In this document: positions 11,840-22,621 of the stretch, piece after piece
Position numbering within the stretch: the first letter of the stretch is position 1
Layout of the letters: each line of letters opens with the position of its first letter
Origin: Riptortus pedestris
Lineage: Eukaryota > Arthropoda > Insecta > Hemiptera > Alydidae
NCBI GenBank assembly: GCA_019009955.1
Contig: CM032229.1
Coordinates: 144,627,501 to 144,691,500 of the forward strand
Length of the DNA: 64,000 bases
Direction: 5' to 3'
Program-made: the position numbers and the translations under genes
The notes under the pieces: generated by a model
What the model was told of the DNA's origin: nothing
The model's input: the letters and a program-made list of their open reading frames with translations, nothing else
The model's database searches: none

Positions 11840-12093
11840 AGCAATAGAGGAGGAGTAGGGAGCACAAACAACTTGCACTCAGTGAAAACTACATTATGAA
11901 TGAGGACTAGCTCATTACATAACCAACAGCTAACAATAAAACTAATGGTCAGAATATATATTTTGAAAAATTTACCCAAATTCATTGAATACATTTTATA
12001 AGACCTATCAATTTGAGAATTCTATATAGTAATATAATTCCGTTAACAATCTTAATAGCACTCTAAATATATAACATGCATTTTAGCAGGTTA

Positions 12094-12225
12094 CCCTTAA
12101 AGGAAATCAACTATTGAGATTGCCCGATTTTGGAGAAATATCCTCAAATGTCCATTATCCCTCCCCAGGAGATGTTTAAAATGTGGTCTGTTGAAAATGA
12201 TATACACACACATATATAAAGAATG
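12094..12225 (-). repeat. Diverged 3' end of the hairpin-ended repeat family
   Basis: Minus-strand match to the 3' end of the family best seen at 32521-33226. It has the CCCTTAAAGGAAATCAACTA hairpin relic, the word TCAAATGTCCATT and a closing AAAATG(A/T)GGTC block next to a short CA/TA tract. Confidence 0.6.
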
Positions 12226-12864
12226 AAATCCTACATCTTGTTTTATTGCTAAAAAAAAATGAGGGTTTAAAGAAGAGTTAAATAATAAATACAAAATACC
12301 TCCATTATTATGAGTGGTATGGAGAATGTTACATAACAAATATTGTTGTAAATTTAATTTTCCTTATTGCTGTCATATACAGTGCTTCTGTAACTCAAAT
12401 ATTTACATTTTTTTGTTGGTTTCTTCAAAATCCCTCTCCTTCTAATGTGATTATTACTTGGAGCACCTTAAATACTAAACATCTCATATCCAGCTTAATT
12501 TTTGTCCTTTTTTCATATGCTTCAACTAATGGAAAAATTGAGACTAGAAGATGACAGAAATAGAGCATATCTAGGTCGTGAGAAATCATCCTTAGTCTAC
12601 TTAGCTCCTGCAGCTTTAAATATTTCTTATTATGTTAAATAATTAGTTAGAAAATTAATCTCCAATAAGGGGAGGTATATAAAAAACCTGTCATCAAGTA
12701 TTGAAGTAGGCTCTGTTAAGGACATGGCTACAAAACATGGGTCTCTACTAAGATGGATGGACATACATGGATTACGATTCATCATGGACATGACGATGAA
12801 CTTTGGAGCTCGACTAAATATCAGATTAGGCTCAACCTGAGAACCTGCCTAAAATCAGGGATCC

Positions 12865-13716
12865 CAATTAAGTATTGGATTAGGACCCATCAAGGATACA
12901 ACCATAAACCTTGACCCCTACCAAGTATTGGATTAGGATCTATCAAGGATATGACTATAAACCTTGGACCACTACCGAGTATTGGATTAAGACCCATCAA
13001 GGATATTACCATAAAGCTTGACTCCTACCAAGTATTGGATTAGGATCTATCAAGGATATGACTATAAACCTTGGACCCCGACCAAGTATTGGATTAGGGC
13101 CTATCAAGGATATAACCATAAACTTTGGACCCCTACCAAGTATTGGATTAAGACCCATCAAGGAAATAACCATAAACTTTGACCCCTACCAAGTATTGGT
13201 TTAGGATCCTTCAAAGTTATGACTATAAACCTTCGACCCCTGCCAAGTATTGTATTAGAATCCATCATGGAGAAAGTTATAAACATAGGACCCCTACGAA
13301 GTATTGGATTAGGGCCTTTCAAGGATATGACTATAATCCTTGGACCCCTACCGAGTATTGGATTAAGACCAATCAAGGATATACCCATAAACCTTGACCC
13401 CTACGAAGTATTGGATTAGGGCCTTTCAAGGATATGACTATAATCCTTGGACCCCTACCGAGTATTGGATTAGAATAATTCTTGAGAAGGTTATAAACAT
13501 ACGACCCCTACCATGTATTGGATTAGGGCCTATCAAGGATATGACTATAAACCTTGAACCCCCTACCGAGTATTGGATTAGGACCCATCAAGTATATGAC
13601 TATAAACCTTGCAACCCTATCAAGTATTGGATTAGGATCCATAAAGTATATGACTATAAACCTTGCATCCCTATCAAGTATTGGATTAGGGTCCAATATG
13701 GACTTAATAAATAGCA
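12865..13716. repeat. Minisatellite, 53-54-bp unit, about 16 copies
   Basis: The word AAGTATTGGATTAGG recurs every 53 or 54 bases (12871, 12924, 12978, 13031, 13085, 13139 and onward to about 13690). Between copies runs a conserved block (CATCAAGGATATGACTATAA then ACCTTGGACCCCTACC). More degenerate units extend left to about 12700. Because many units are 54 bases long, short repetitive ORFs open on both strands; they are by-products of the period and not genes. Confidence 0.93.
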
Positions 13717-13750
13717 ATACTTCCTGTACTTCATATAAGGAAGAAAAAAC

Positions 13751-14388
13751 GGCACTTGTGTATTATATCCACCACATTCTAGTTCCAAGAGTTCCACGGT
13801 AGAGTGCACTGCTGTTTTAAGTAGTACGATCCTCGCCGGCAAAGGAGGTTATACTTACCTTACAACCTTCTAAGGAATTATAATGTTAAATAAAATAAAA
13901 CATTTTATTTATTGTTCCAATAACAATTTTATTTTACATTTTTAGTTGTTTTTTGCAAAAACTGATAGATGTTAATTCTTCGCACAAGCAGTAAATGAAC
14001 TTTAAAGCATTACAAAATGGAATTTTGCTTCCTTCAAACCAAGTCCCAATCCGAAGACCGACTTGCTCACCACACTTTCTTACATTGCACTTCCAAAACA
14101 TACTTTTTCCACTATAAAGTTTCATACTATGCGATTTAGAACACTTTCTTCTCCTAGGCAAAATATTTCTCTCCTGTAAATATTTCACTGAGTCTTCTTC
14201 ACTTGTTGGCAAATCCCAAAGAGGCATTTTTAAACGAATGAGAAGCACTAAACAGCAAACGCAACTATAACAAAAGATAACCTCATTAGCCTGGGAGAGC
14301 TAGCGTCGCACTTCAGGCCTAAAACAGTAGCACACTCTACCGTGGAACTATTGGAACTAGAATGCGGTGGATATAATACTCAAGTACC
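13751..14388. mobile_element. Non-autonomous Merlin-like DNA transposon
   Basis: Terminal inverted repeats of about 68 bases (13751-13818 and 14321-14388) agree at most positions and begin GG(C/T)ACTTG, as Merlin ends do. They enclose a remnant of a Merlin/ISXO2-type transposase on the minus strand. The 638-base length is too short for a functional element. A target duplication is not visible, partly because a SINE sits directly against the right end. Confidence 0.75.
13934..14227 (-). pseudogene. Merlin/ISXO2-like transposase, N-terminal fragment
   Basis: A 97-codon frame starting at the ATG at 14227. It reads like the N-terminal zinc-ribbon region of Merlin transposases: an opening helix with LQERNILPRRRKC, a WKC..RKCG pair of cysteines, then the family signature RIGTWFEGSKIP and a helix rich in isoleucine, leucine and tyrosine. 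The catalytic DDE domain is absent; the frame stops after about 30 further residues close to the inner side of the left inverted repeat. It can therefore only be a truncated remnant inside the 13751-14388 element. The assignment rests on the motif order and on the flanking inverted repeats. Confidence 0.7.
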
Positions 14389-14562
14389 TATTTATTTATT
14401 AACGTCCACTTTTTTGCAACTTAGGCTAATCGGGACGGGTTATTCACAGGTTACCACCCTTTTCTAGCCAGGATGGGATTTTAGGACGTTATTTAATGAA
14501 TTTCGTCACTAAATAATTTCCTTTGCCCAGGCGAGAATCGAACTCGCCACTCTAGGTTTACC

Positions 14563-16230
14563 CAGGGGGGTGCCATTCGGCAGGTGCGCAGATCAAAAAT
14601 TTTTGGGACTTTGGCGCATGACGTCACTGGGCTGCACTCAGCTTTGTTTACATCGTGAGCATCGTTGTGTTTTTAGTTAATTGTTTTATTTTCCATTGTT
14701 ATAAGTGATTTTTTTTTCTTTTCAAAATGAGTGAGTGTGCTATGGCAACATGTTCCAACAACTCTAGGAGAACAGGCAAGTCTGTATCTTATCACCGGTT
14801 CCCGAAAAACCAAGAAATTAAGAAACAGTGGATAGTTCTGTGTAGACGAGGAGATTTGAAATTTAATCATACTTTTGCTCGGGTTTGTTCAAAACATTTC
14901 AGTGATAGTGATTACCAAAGGAATTTACAAGCAGAATTGTTAGGCTATGTTCCTAATAGATTGATATTAAAAGAAGGAGCTGTGCCGCATCTTAATTTAC
15001 CAGTATCGTCCGTAAGTAAACAAACACCTACTAGCTCTACTTCTGACTCAAAATGTGAAACATCTAGAGACTGTAGGAGTAAAAAACGTGAAATAACTCA
15101 ACGTGCCCTGCGTCACATTAATGAGATTTCTCCCAAAAAGCTGAAAAGTGATTTTTCATGTAATACAGAAGAAGTTGATTGTGATGGATGTATTCTCTTA
15201 AAGGAAAAAATTGCTGAATATGAATCCCAATTAGGGTCCTTGCTGATCCAAGTAAAAAATTTAGAAAGTAATAACTTTAATTTAAAAAAGAGAGTTACTA
15301 AATTGCTAACAGTTAATTACCAGATAAAAATGCAAAAAGAAGAAAAAATGCAGTGAAAAAAGAAATGGAAAGGATTTGTTATCCAATATTATCCAAAGCT
15401 CAAATTCAGAGCATACACTCAAAAAATATCAGCAGCAACTGTTTTGGACAAGACAGACTTCATGCGAATGGGAGCTTTTAAAAAGGTAAGATTTAAAATG
15501 TAAGAAAAGAATAATTTTCTTGTAGTGTCTCCTATAGAGGACTATAGGAGTTTATTTCCCATGGTCTATCATTAATGATCTTACATGTTTCCTTCACAGT
15601 TAGTTATTCTATGGGACAGTGTGGTTTCAATGCATACACTCCAACATCAGTGCCATTCTCTTCACAAGGATGCTACTGGAACCAAGGATTCCAGTGACTA
15701 AATATAAGCATCTTTTTATTACAAGGAGGACTACATGCCAATGATAACCTTTAAAAATCTTGTACCTATATTCACTAGCTGATGTTTAATAATTTAGTCA
15801 TTTTTATTCATTTTTAACTGGGTATCATTGTTTATTGCTTGGTTAATCTCAATTTTATTAACTTTTATTTGTTTGTATAAGAGAAGTCATTACTGTTTTC
15901 ATGTTTTGAAGATTTCATCTTATTATAGTAAAGTTTTACTTTTTGTTGTGCTAATTACCTAGAAAAATTATGATTTTTAAATGTAACCCAACATATATAA
16001 ATTTTAAGGAACTATTATGTATTTATTTTTAATGGAATCTAATTTGTACATGGTTTATTTGAAATAAAATATATTCAACTAAAGTAATTTGTATCATTTA
16101 CAGACATATACCATTTCTTATATTGATCGTATTTCGGCTTGTCCGCCACGAATCTTGCAGCCCAGTGACGTAGAGGCTTGCTGCATTCTGATTGGCTACT
16201 CGCGAATGGCGCTACCTTATACGTACCTTG
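14563..16230 (+). mobile_element. P-superfamily-like DNA transposon (THAP), 1668 bp
   Basis: The boundaries come from the interrupted SINE: GGTTTACC stands at 14555-14562 and again at 16231-16238, an exact 8-bp target duplication, the size used by P elements. The ends begin CAGGGGG (left) and CAAGGTA (right, complement). Inside them are shared inverted blocks, GCCATTCG and ACGTCACTGGGCTGCA. The element carries a THAP-domain ORF, a possible splice donor (GTAAGA, 15487) and an AATAAA near 16063. It is too short for a complete P transposase, so it is an internally deleted or domesticable derivative. Confidence 0.85.
14727..15356 (+). CDS. THAP-domain protein (P-element-like transposase N-terminus)
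   Basis: A 209-codon ORF with a complete THAP zinc finger at residues 4-90. The C2CH ligands are C4, C9, C54 and H57; the invariant W35 and P26 are present, and the closing AVP motif is at 85-87. THAP fingers bind DNA sequence-specifically, and in P transposases they recognise the element ends. A low-complexity, basic linker follows, then from about residue 148 a coiled coil with heptad leucines, as in the dimerisation region of P transposase. Translation stops there. The next 120 bases keep some transposase-like codons in shifting frames and end at a possible donor site. The catalytic RNase H-like domain is not recognisable. It may be a repressor-like truncated product or simply a decayed gene. 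Confidence 0.85.
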   Translation: MSECAMATCSNNSRRTGKSVSYHRFPKNQEIKKQWIVLCRRGDLKFNHTFARVCSKHFSDSDYQRNLQAELLGYVPNRLILKEGAVPHLNLPVSSVSKQTPTSSTSDSKCETSRDCRSKKREITQRALRHINEISPKKLKSDFSCNTEEVDCDGCILLKEKIAEYESQLGSLLIQVKNLESNNFNLKKRVTKLLTVNYQIKMQKEEKMQ

Positions 16231-16297
16231 GGTTTACCATGTGAGATAAAGGTCAACGCTTTAACTCGCATGGCTAACCTGAGCCCCAAAAAGTACA

Positions 16298-16362
16298 TAG
16301 ATTTCATTTATTCCTTGGAAGTGATAAAATAATCAGACGTATATGTTTAAAAAAAAAAATCA
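16298..16362. repeat. Direct repeat of the SINE flank, copy 1
   Basis: About 60 bases beginning ATAGATTTCATTTATTCC match 17592-17655 with few differences. In both places they directly follow a SINE head, so SINE plus flank were probably duplicated together. Confidence 0.75.
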
Positions 16363-16377
16363 ATTGGATCAAAATTA

Positions 16378-16680
16378 AATTACTTATTAACGTCCACTTT
16401 GTGCAACTAAGGCTAATTGGGGAGGGTTATCTACAGGTTACCACCCTTTTCTAGCCAGGGTGGGACTAAGGATTTTACTTAATGAATTCTGTCACTAAAT
16501 AAAATCCAATTTCCACCTGGTATCACCAGCTACCGGGTCACCTACCCTTATCGAGTTCCATTTCACCCTTTCAACATTACCACCTCCCTTATAATGGAAC
16601 GTAGTTCAGCAGAAGGGGAACTATCGCTTCTCACCCCCGGTAGGTCACACTACCTTATTACAAAACAACATGAAAAGCTG
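16378..16680 (-). mobile_element. Chimeric SINE: shared 3' body, different 5' part
   Basis: On the minus strand 16378-16512 is the usual SINE tail and body. Upstream of it, at 16513-16660, the expected tRNA-like head is replaced by unrelated, GC-richer sequence (GACCTACCGGGGGTGAGAAG and so on). This may be a second family sharing the same 3' end, or a partial LINE end. Confidence 0.6.
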
Positions 16681-17483
16681 GGTCTCAGATGAAAAAAAAA
16701 AAAAAAAAAAAAGCAGTCAGGGGACTGCCGGTAGAAGTGAAAACTTTGATCGCTCAATTTTGGCATTGCTGAGAAATTTTTTTTACGAAGTCTTATTTTA
16801 AAAATATTTTTAGTTATTTATCAATAAGTAACAGTTATGTTCTATTTTACATGAAAAAATGAAATGGCAAAAATAATAGTGATAAAAAAAAATAATGTAC
16901 CACGAATTGTTTTATTTATCAATATAAAATACTATACATAATTATTTCATCTATTTTACATAAAAGAAAAAAATTACATTTCAGAATTATTACAAATGCT
17001 TTACAAAAATAAGTTAAGTACACTCAGAAAAATCAATTTCTATCCATAATTTCAACAACTCTTGCATCATCATCACTGCCAGCATCATCACCAATTTCTA
17101 AAACTGATACAATCGGTATATGGTAGCTAAAGTAGGATACAAACAGTTTTGATTCGAATTTATTTAAATATTCGAATTTATTTATTTAAATATTCGAATT
17201 TATTTAAACTTCGGATTAAAATAACTATGAAAGTAAAAATGGTAGATATATAGTATCTGTGAACGAAATGATGCTGGTTTTGTCCTCTTTAAAATGGTAT
17301 GCGAACGAAAACTCTAGCTAATTTGGTTCAGGAGTTATGAAGAAAAGAAGCTCCTTTAGCTTTGAGTTGAGTACTAGCGGTGGCGGTGGCGGTGTCGCGA
17401 TTTCATACTTTTTTCCTCTCCCGCAAATGCTTCCTTACGGGGTGCACAACGTGCCTAAAGAAGTTTTCACTTCAAAAATCCAA

Positions 17484-17655
17484 TTGCTCAAACGAAAATC
17501 GAACTCGCCACTTAAGTTTGCCATGTGAAACTTAGGTCAACGCTTTAACTCACATGGCTAACCTGAGCCTCTATACATGTGGTAACCAATACTATAGATT
17601 TCATTTATTCTTTGGAAGTGATAAAATAATCAGATGTATATATTTAAAAACAAAT
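17484..17655 (-). repeat. SINE head plus duplicated flank, copy 2
   Basis: The minus-strand tRNA-like head of the SINE (17484-17569) lacks the 3' body. It is followed by the flank that is also present at 16298-16362. It lies about 130 bases from the end of the COP9 gene. Confidence 0.75.
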
Positions 17656-17790
17656 TCTATTGAATCAAAGAAAGTATTATAAAAAAAGGTTTTTATTAAT
17701 TGTAACGAAGCGTATTTATTTTTTTTTAAATATAAAATTAGTAGAAAAATAACAAGAAATAACGAAATATAACTAGATTTAACCTAGCAT

Positions 17791-19125
17791 TCAAACCATC
17801 TTGTTTATGATGGAAGACTGAAGGAAGGACAGCTGATTGGTCCATCGATCAAGAGCGGAGTATCTCAAACTACAACCTGTTTCTTTCTCCAGCTCAAGTA
17901 CTTGATTCACCTGATCTATCTTCCCTTTGACAGTTTTGTCGAGGATGCAAGAGACAAGAAGACTTTCGACTTCATTTTCATCAATATTCAGCTCTTTGGC
18001 GATGGAAGGAATGGTTATCCTGGTGTAAGGTTTGATGAGCCTGCAGAGAACCTCGGTCCTGACGTTTCTAAGAAGAACCTCGATGTGTTCCCTGATGAAA
18101 GGGTCGCCCATTATCTTGACCCTGTTCGCCCTGAGTATACCCTCGAACTCGTTGATGTCATTATTCTGGTACGAGGTGACCAAGTTGGTCATGGCCAGGA
18201 TCTCGGGGTCGTTCTTGTAAGGCTTAGCTTCCTGAGAGTCGAAGGGGTTGATGCCGGACTTGGTGAGCATGTTGGCGAGGACCAAGTACTTCAAGCAAGT
18301 CGTGCGCCTCGGACTCCCAGACTCGTCATAGTTCCTGAACGCCTCGAAGAAATCAGTGTGTGCCTTTTCGAACTCGCCTTCTCTCAAGTGCATTTTCCCA
18401 CCACACTCTCTTATCACGCCCATTATCAGCGGATGAGGTATCGCTGACTTTATGTGCAATGACTGTTCGTAGAGAGCTTTAAGCTTCTTGTTGTTCTTCT
18501 GCGCGGTATACATCTGGATTTCAAGTGCATATATTTCCAGCAATTGCGTACCTTTTTTCATATCATCTTCGTCGTCGTCCGTTTTACACGATTCTCTCAA
18601 TTGCTTCAATATTTTGCCGAGTTTTGCATAGTCTTCCCTATCGAAATACAACTTGCCCAATTTAGAATTAGTTTTAAACCACAGCCTTTCATTCTTTGCA
18701 TCTTTCAACGCTTCCAATGTAGTTTCGTAAAATTTCTGAAGGATTTCCATATCTTTAGAATTGGAAATGTAGTCTAATATTGCGTTTATTGATTTTTCTC
18801 CATGGTTCTTCGTAACGGCACTCTTGATATAGGTTAGGAGAAGTTTATATTTGTCCATCATGTCTTCAAATCTGCTCAATTGAAAATTAATTTTTATCAT
18901 CTGTTTCAAAGCCTTGAATCCCCACTCACCCTTTACTCCAGCTTCAAGTTCGACGACTTTTTGGAATGATTGAAGTGCTAGGTAAGGATCATCCGTTTTG
19001 AGAGCTTTGGAGTTGTAGTATTGGTTTTCTAAATTCACGTCCGGTTCAGAATTACTGTCCTCTGAATAGACTAGACCATAATCTTCATCGTCACACAAGA
19101 AATTATCATCAATGTCATAAGACAT
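17791..19125 (-). CDS. CSN2: COP9 signalosome subunit 2 (alien), intronless
   Basis: A 444-residue protein colinear with metazoan CSN2 (usually about 443). It begins with the acidic N-terminus ([18 protein letters not shown]) and contains the nearly invariant blocks [57 protein letters not shown] and [19 protein letters not shown]. The PCI/winged-helix region runs from about residue 250 to 415. CSN2 helps scaffold the COP9 signalosome, which removes NEDD8 from cullins and so regulates cullin-RING ubiquitin ligases in nucleus and cytosol. The start is the ATG at 19125, because the frame further upstream has no ATG. The coding region has no introns, and the last 110 residues diverge more from the family than the rest; together these suggest a retrocopy that has kept an intact frame. 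AATAAA lies about 75 bases past the TGA stop. Identification is secure; whether it is the main or a duplicate copy is not. Confidence 0.95.
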   Translation of the reverse strand: MSYDIDDNFLCDDEDYGLVYSEDSNSEPDVNLENQYYNSKALKTDDPYLALQSFQKVVELEAGVKGEWGFKALKQMIKINFQLSRFEDMMDKYKLLLTYIKSAVTKNHGEKSINAILDYISNSKDMEILQKFYETTLEALKDAKNERLWFKTNSKLGKLYFDREDYAKLGKILKQLRESCKTDDDEDDMKKGTQLLEIYALEIQMYTAQKNNKKLKALYEQSLHIKSAIPHPLIMGVIRECGGKMHLREGEFEKAHTDFFEAFRNYDESGSPRRTTCLKYLVLANMLTKSGINPFDSQEAKPYKNDPEILAMTNLVTSYQNNDINEFEGILRANRVKIMGDPFIREHIEVLLRNVRTEVLCRLIKPYTRITIPSIAKELNIDENEVESLLVSCILDKTVKGKIDQVNQVLELEKETGCSLRYSALDRWTNQLSFLQSSIINKMV

Positions 19126-19137
19126 AATTGGTATCAA

Positions 19138-20328
19138 TTTAGAAACACTTTATGCACCAGTAAGAAGGGTCCCACTACTGCAAAGAATCTATTCCATAAA
19201 CAGCTGTTAAAAGAATTCAAACCAAGATGGAAGAAAGCATGAGATGAGTTCATTGTTTTTAAGTTATAGCTTTTTCATTTCTTTGTTTATTATGGTGACA
19301 GGTTATATCCTACTTTATTTTCACGCAAATACATGACTCTGACTAATGGTATTTATCACAACAAAAATATATGACGCAATGCAAGGTCGATAAGGGAGCT
19401 CATCTATTGTGGAGGCATTTGTAATGTTAATGCTTTTTTCCAACCGATCCTTCTTAATAGAACGAAGAAATTAAGCTTTCGGATTTATAGATATAAAATA
19501 AATATAGTAATATTCAACAATGGGCTCTAGGAGTACCATTTTTATTTACTGGATATTTAAACATTAAGAACTATAGATAATGGCTGAAATCAGGGTTTTA
19601 TGAAAAGGAAGGGGGAGGGGGTTATAGAGTGTAGAAATAAAATATAAAATTATTGGACATTATAAAAAACTGGACATGACATCGCCAGAAATTGCTTAAA
19701 GTGAAAATCCCATGAATATGAGTAGGGATTTTCTGGTCAATTCTAGGGCCATTAGTATATCAATCTCAAGTCCAATATTTTGTTGAACGAAGATATTTAC
19801 GATTTTACATATAACGCGCCTTTAACTACTCGTTGTCCGATTCCTGTCATTAATGAACACGATATTTAATTCCACGTTACAAATTACGAATGCCCAGTTT
19901 TCTAAAGGTCTAATAACAATTTGACGTCAGAATGTTCAAACAAATATGTTATAAATAAGTATGGCGAAAACATAATAAATCATTGGAAGAAACGTTTTGG
20001 AAATTGCGTCGAGTACATCCCCTAAAAGCTGATTTACCTAATACTATTCCCACATTTAATATTTAAAACTGTTATTATTTTGGTTAGGCTCGTGCAAAAC
20101 ATTGACGTGTACACAGAAGTTGGTTTTTAAATTAAATAGTTTAATAATTCCGCTATGGCAAGATGGTTATCGCCAAATGCCCAAATCCTTATTCTTCTAC
20201 TGAGTGGCCTGGTATGTATTTCTCAATAGTTACACCATTTTTTCGCTTATTTATTATCTTTCAAATTTTATTTTATTTTGTTGCTTGTACCATATGGTCT
20301 ATTTATGGTTGGCAGTTCGTTTATGATT
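19138..20328. other. Upstream flank of CSN2, unassigned
   Basis: No exon or element boundary is recognisable. There is no obvious TATA box directly upstream of the CSN2 start. Confidence 0.4.
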
Positions 20329-20329
20329 T

Positions 20330-20548
20330 GTTATTATTATTGATGTCCACTAACCTACTAAGGGTAATTGGGACTGGTTATCTTCAGGATACAACCCTTT
20401 TCAAGTCAGGGCAGTACCAAGAATTTTATTTAATGAGTTCATCCCTAAATTAATTCCTATGCTCAGGTGAGAATCTTACTCAGAACTCAGAAGATTTACC
20501 AAGAGAGATTAAGACAAAGTCTTAACTGACATGGCTAGCCTGAGTCCT
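20330..20548 (-). mobile_element. tRNA-derived SINE, near full length
   Basis: Minus strand. TTATTATTGATGTCCACT marks the tail, followed by the body (CCTTTTCAAGTCAGGG), a degraded B box and the head ending CATGGCTAGCCTGAG. Confidence 0.85.
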
Positions 20549-20853
20549 CATTTACACTGTATTGATTATATAAATACCCTTTTACCTTCCTAACCTTGCC
20601 TAGACATTGGAATTGCAAAAATAAGGACAGCTCCTGGGTTACAATAGACTGACACAAGGCTTATGCTGAAAATGTATTCACCTTGATAGTAATAGCTCAG
20701 GATTAGCTAATCCTGTGGATAAATTGGCAATTATAATAACTATTGATTAGATGTAAGCAACAACTTCTCAACTAACTGTAAAATCTATTCCTTCAATTTT
20801 TGTGAGAAATCACTTCGTATCTTTAAAAAAAAAAAAAAAAAATAGAAGAAAAT

Positions 20854-21073
20854 GGTTCTTAACATCCACTTTGTACTACTAAAGCTAATTGAGGTTAGTT
20901 ATCTTTAGGATACCAACCTTTACTAGCCAGGGTGGGATTAAAGATTTTATTTAATGTGTTTGTCACTAAACGAATTACTATTCTTAAGGTGAGAATCAAA
21001 CTCATGGTTCTACTCCCACCTGAAAAGGGCATTATGACCTATGCCTTAACTCACACGGCTAACCTAAACCCTT
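20854..21073 (-). mobile_element. tRNA-derived SINE, near full length
   Basis: Minus strand. Tail word TTAACATCCACTTTGTACT, body word CTAGCCAGGGTGGGATTAAA, and head ending CACGGCTAACCTAAACCC. Confidence 0.85.
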
Positions 21074-22518
21074 TATTTCCACCTAGTTTAAGCACTTTAA
21101 AATTCCTGTGAGTGGTAGAAGATTAATAATCTGTGGAAATAGAAGAGATAGTTTGGCAGGGACCAGATGCTTTCCACTTTAAAAGTCCCTGTGGGGACAA
21201 AATTGCCAATTTATAAAACAGTGTCATGACCATTTATTAAGGCCACCTAAAGCTTTGACAGTAAAAAAAGGACTACAAAGAAAAAGCAGCCCAAGAAAGA
21301 AATTTGAAGCTAATTTAGGGCAAACAGCAAAGATGAACGATAAAAAGTAACACAGAATAAATGTAATTGTATGGTAAATTTGATGTCGTTTGTGTAACTA
21401 AAAAGGAAAGGGATAGTTGAGACACATGGAAATTAAAACCTGGTGGACAGCCCAATAAAATCTTGTATGCTGTATTTTTGTGACAGTTTCGGAGTAAGGA
21501 CTTCCAGAAATTCAGGATCCAAACTTTTAGTCAATATTAAAAAAAATATGGCATAGGCATAAGCCCATTAACATCTAATCATAAATTATATTTGATGAGT
21601 TGCTACTTTTGTAATTGAGCCAATCCTGTAATTTTTGGATCAAACTTTACAATTGTTAAATGGAAAGTTGAGTAATTATACGAGGTAATTATTTTTTCTG
21701 AAATTATCAGTATCACAATTGAATTAAAGTCAGACCTCCCCATGTCATATGATTTACAAGTAAAACGGTAACTAAACATGGCAAGCAGGTGAGAAGAGTC
21801 CTTAGACAGGAATTTGGAGCTCTTAAAGTGGAGTAAAGAGTCTGAGTCTATGCAGAACTGAAGTAAACTAAAACATAGTCTAACTTGAATGCCCTGCCCT
21901 ATTAAGAAGCTCTTCAGTGGTTGGTCCATTTCAAAAGAATTGACCATGCATAAAAAATATACTAATGATAAATGTTGATAAATACGCCAGGCAGAAACGA
22001 AGAATAGAGAAACATCCTGGGAAAGGAGTTTGATTTCTTAAAGAATGTTTAAAGAAGCTGGAAGATAAAACTCTCTTAGAGATATTTAAATTTTCTAGTA
22101 TTTAACCTTCAGTTGACCCCTACTTCTCATATGCTGGTAAATCTTGAAACATTTTATTCCCAGTTTAAATATTAAATATTGTTTTCATCATACTTTTACT
22201 ATGTTAGCTACACTCAAATATGTTTGGGGAGAATCATCATTTAAAGTTTAACATTCTAGGTTCTTATGATTTTTTCTTATCAATACTATTTAAGAAATTT
22301 AATTGTTTCATTTAAAAATAAAGATTATATTCACTAATGCCTGAAATTGGACCATGGGGAGTATGGTTTAGAGGGGAGGGAAATGTAGAATTTGTAATAT
22401 CTCAGTTATTATGAATTCAATTGAAAAATTGTACATAACTTGTAAAGTTAATTTCTTATAAATGTTATTCATCTTTTATGTATCAACATCAAGTATCAAA
22501 CAACAAAAAGTATCCTAA
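21074..22518. other. Unassigned non-coding DNA with a relic of the hairpin-ended family
   Basis: Minus-strand relics of the family seen at 32521 are visible near 22330-22480 (GGACCATGGGGAGTATGG, ATATCTCAGTTATTA). The rest shows no gene or element. Confidence 0.4.
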
Positions 22519-22621
22519 AATACCACCCTGGCTAGAAAAGGGTGGTAACCTGTAGATAACCCGTCCCGATTAGCCTAAGTTGCAAAAAGTGGACGTTAAT
22601 AAATAATAATAATAATAACAA
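22519..22621 (+). mobile_element. SINE 3' fragment
   Basis: Plus strand. It starts in the body (CCACCCTGGCTAGAAAAGGG) and runs through AGTGGACGTTAATAAA to an (AAT)n tail. It is very close to consensus and 5'-truncated, as expected of an aborted target-primed insertion. Confidence 0.9.

Larger units (their letters stand above)
14389..16296 (-). mobile_element. tRNA-derived SINE, split by a P-like transposon
   Basis: The SINE reads on the minus strand. Its tail and body occupy 14389-14562 and its tRNA-like head 16231-16296. Between them lies the P-like element. Joining the two pieces at the duplicated GGTTTACC restores the family consensus (head starting GGGGCTCAGG, then body, then TTAATAAATA tail). 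The B-box-like GAGTTCGATTCTCGCC is at about 14528-14543. Confidence 0.88.

Noticed and set aside
10996..13716. CRISPR array
   Set aside because: The repeats are directly adjacent tandem units without spacers, in a eukaryotic genome.
12860..13842. Six overlapping ORFs of 62-106 codons on both strands
   Set aside because: They come from the 53/54-bp minisatellite. Both strands read through the same units, and the products are simple repeats without a domain.
17902..18777. Plus-strand ORFs opposite CSN2
   Set aside because: Shadow frames of a conserved minus-strand gene. They have no domain and no independent support.
20163..20453. 96-codon ORF with hydrophobic start
   Set aside because: Its second half is the antisense of a SINE, so the hydrophobic part is not supported as a gene.
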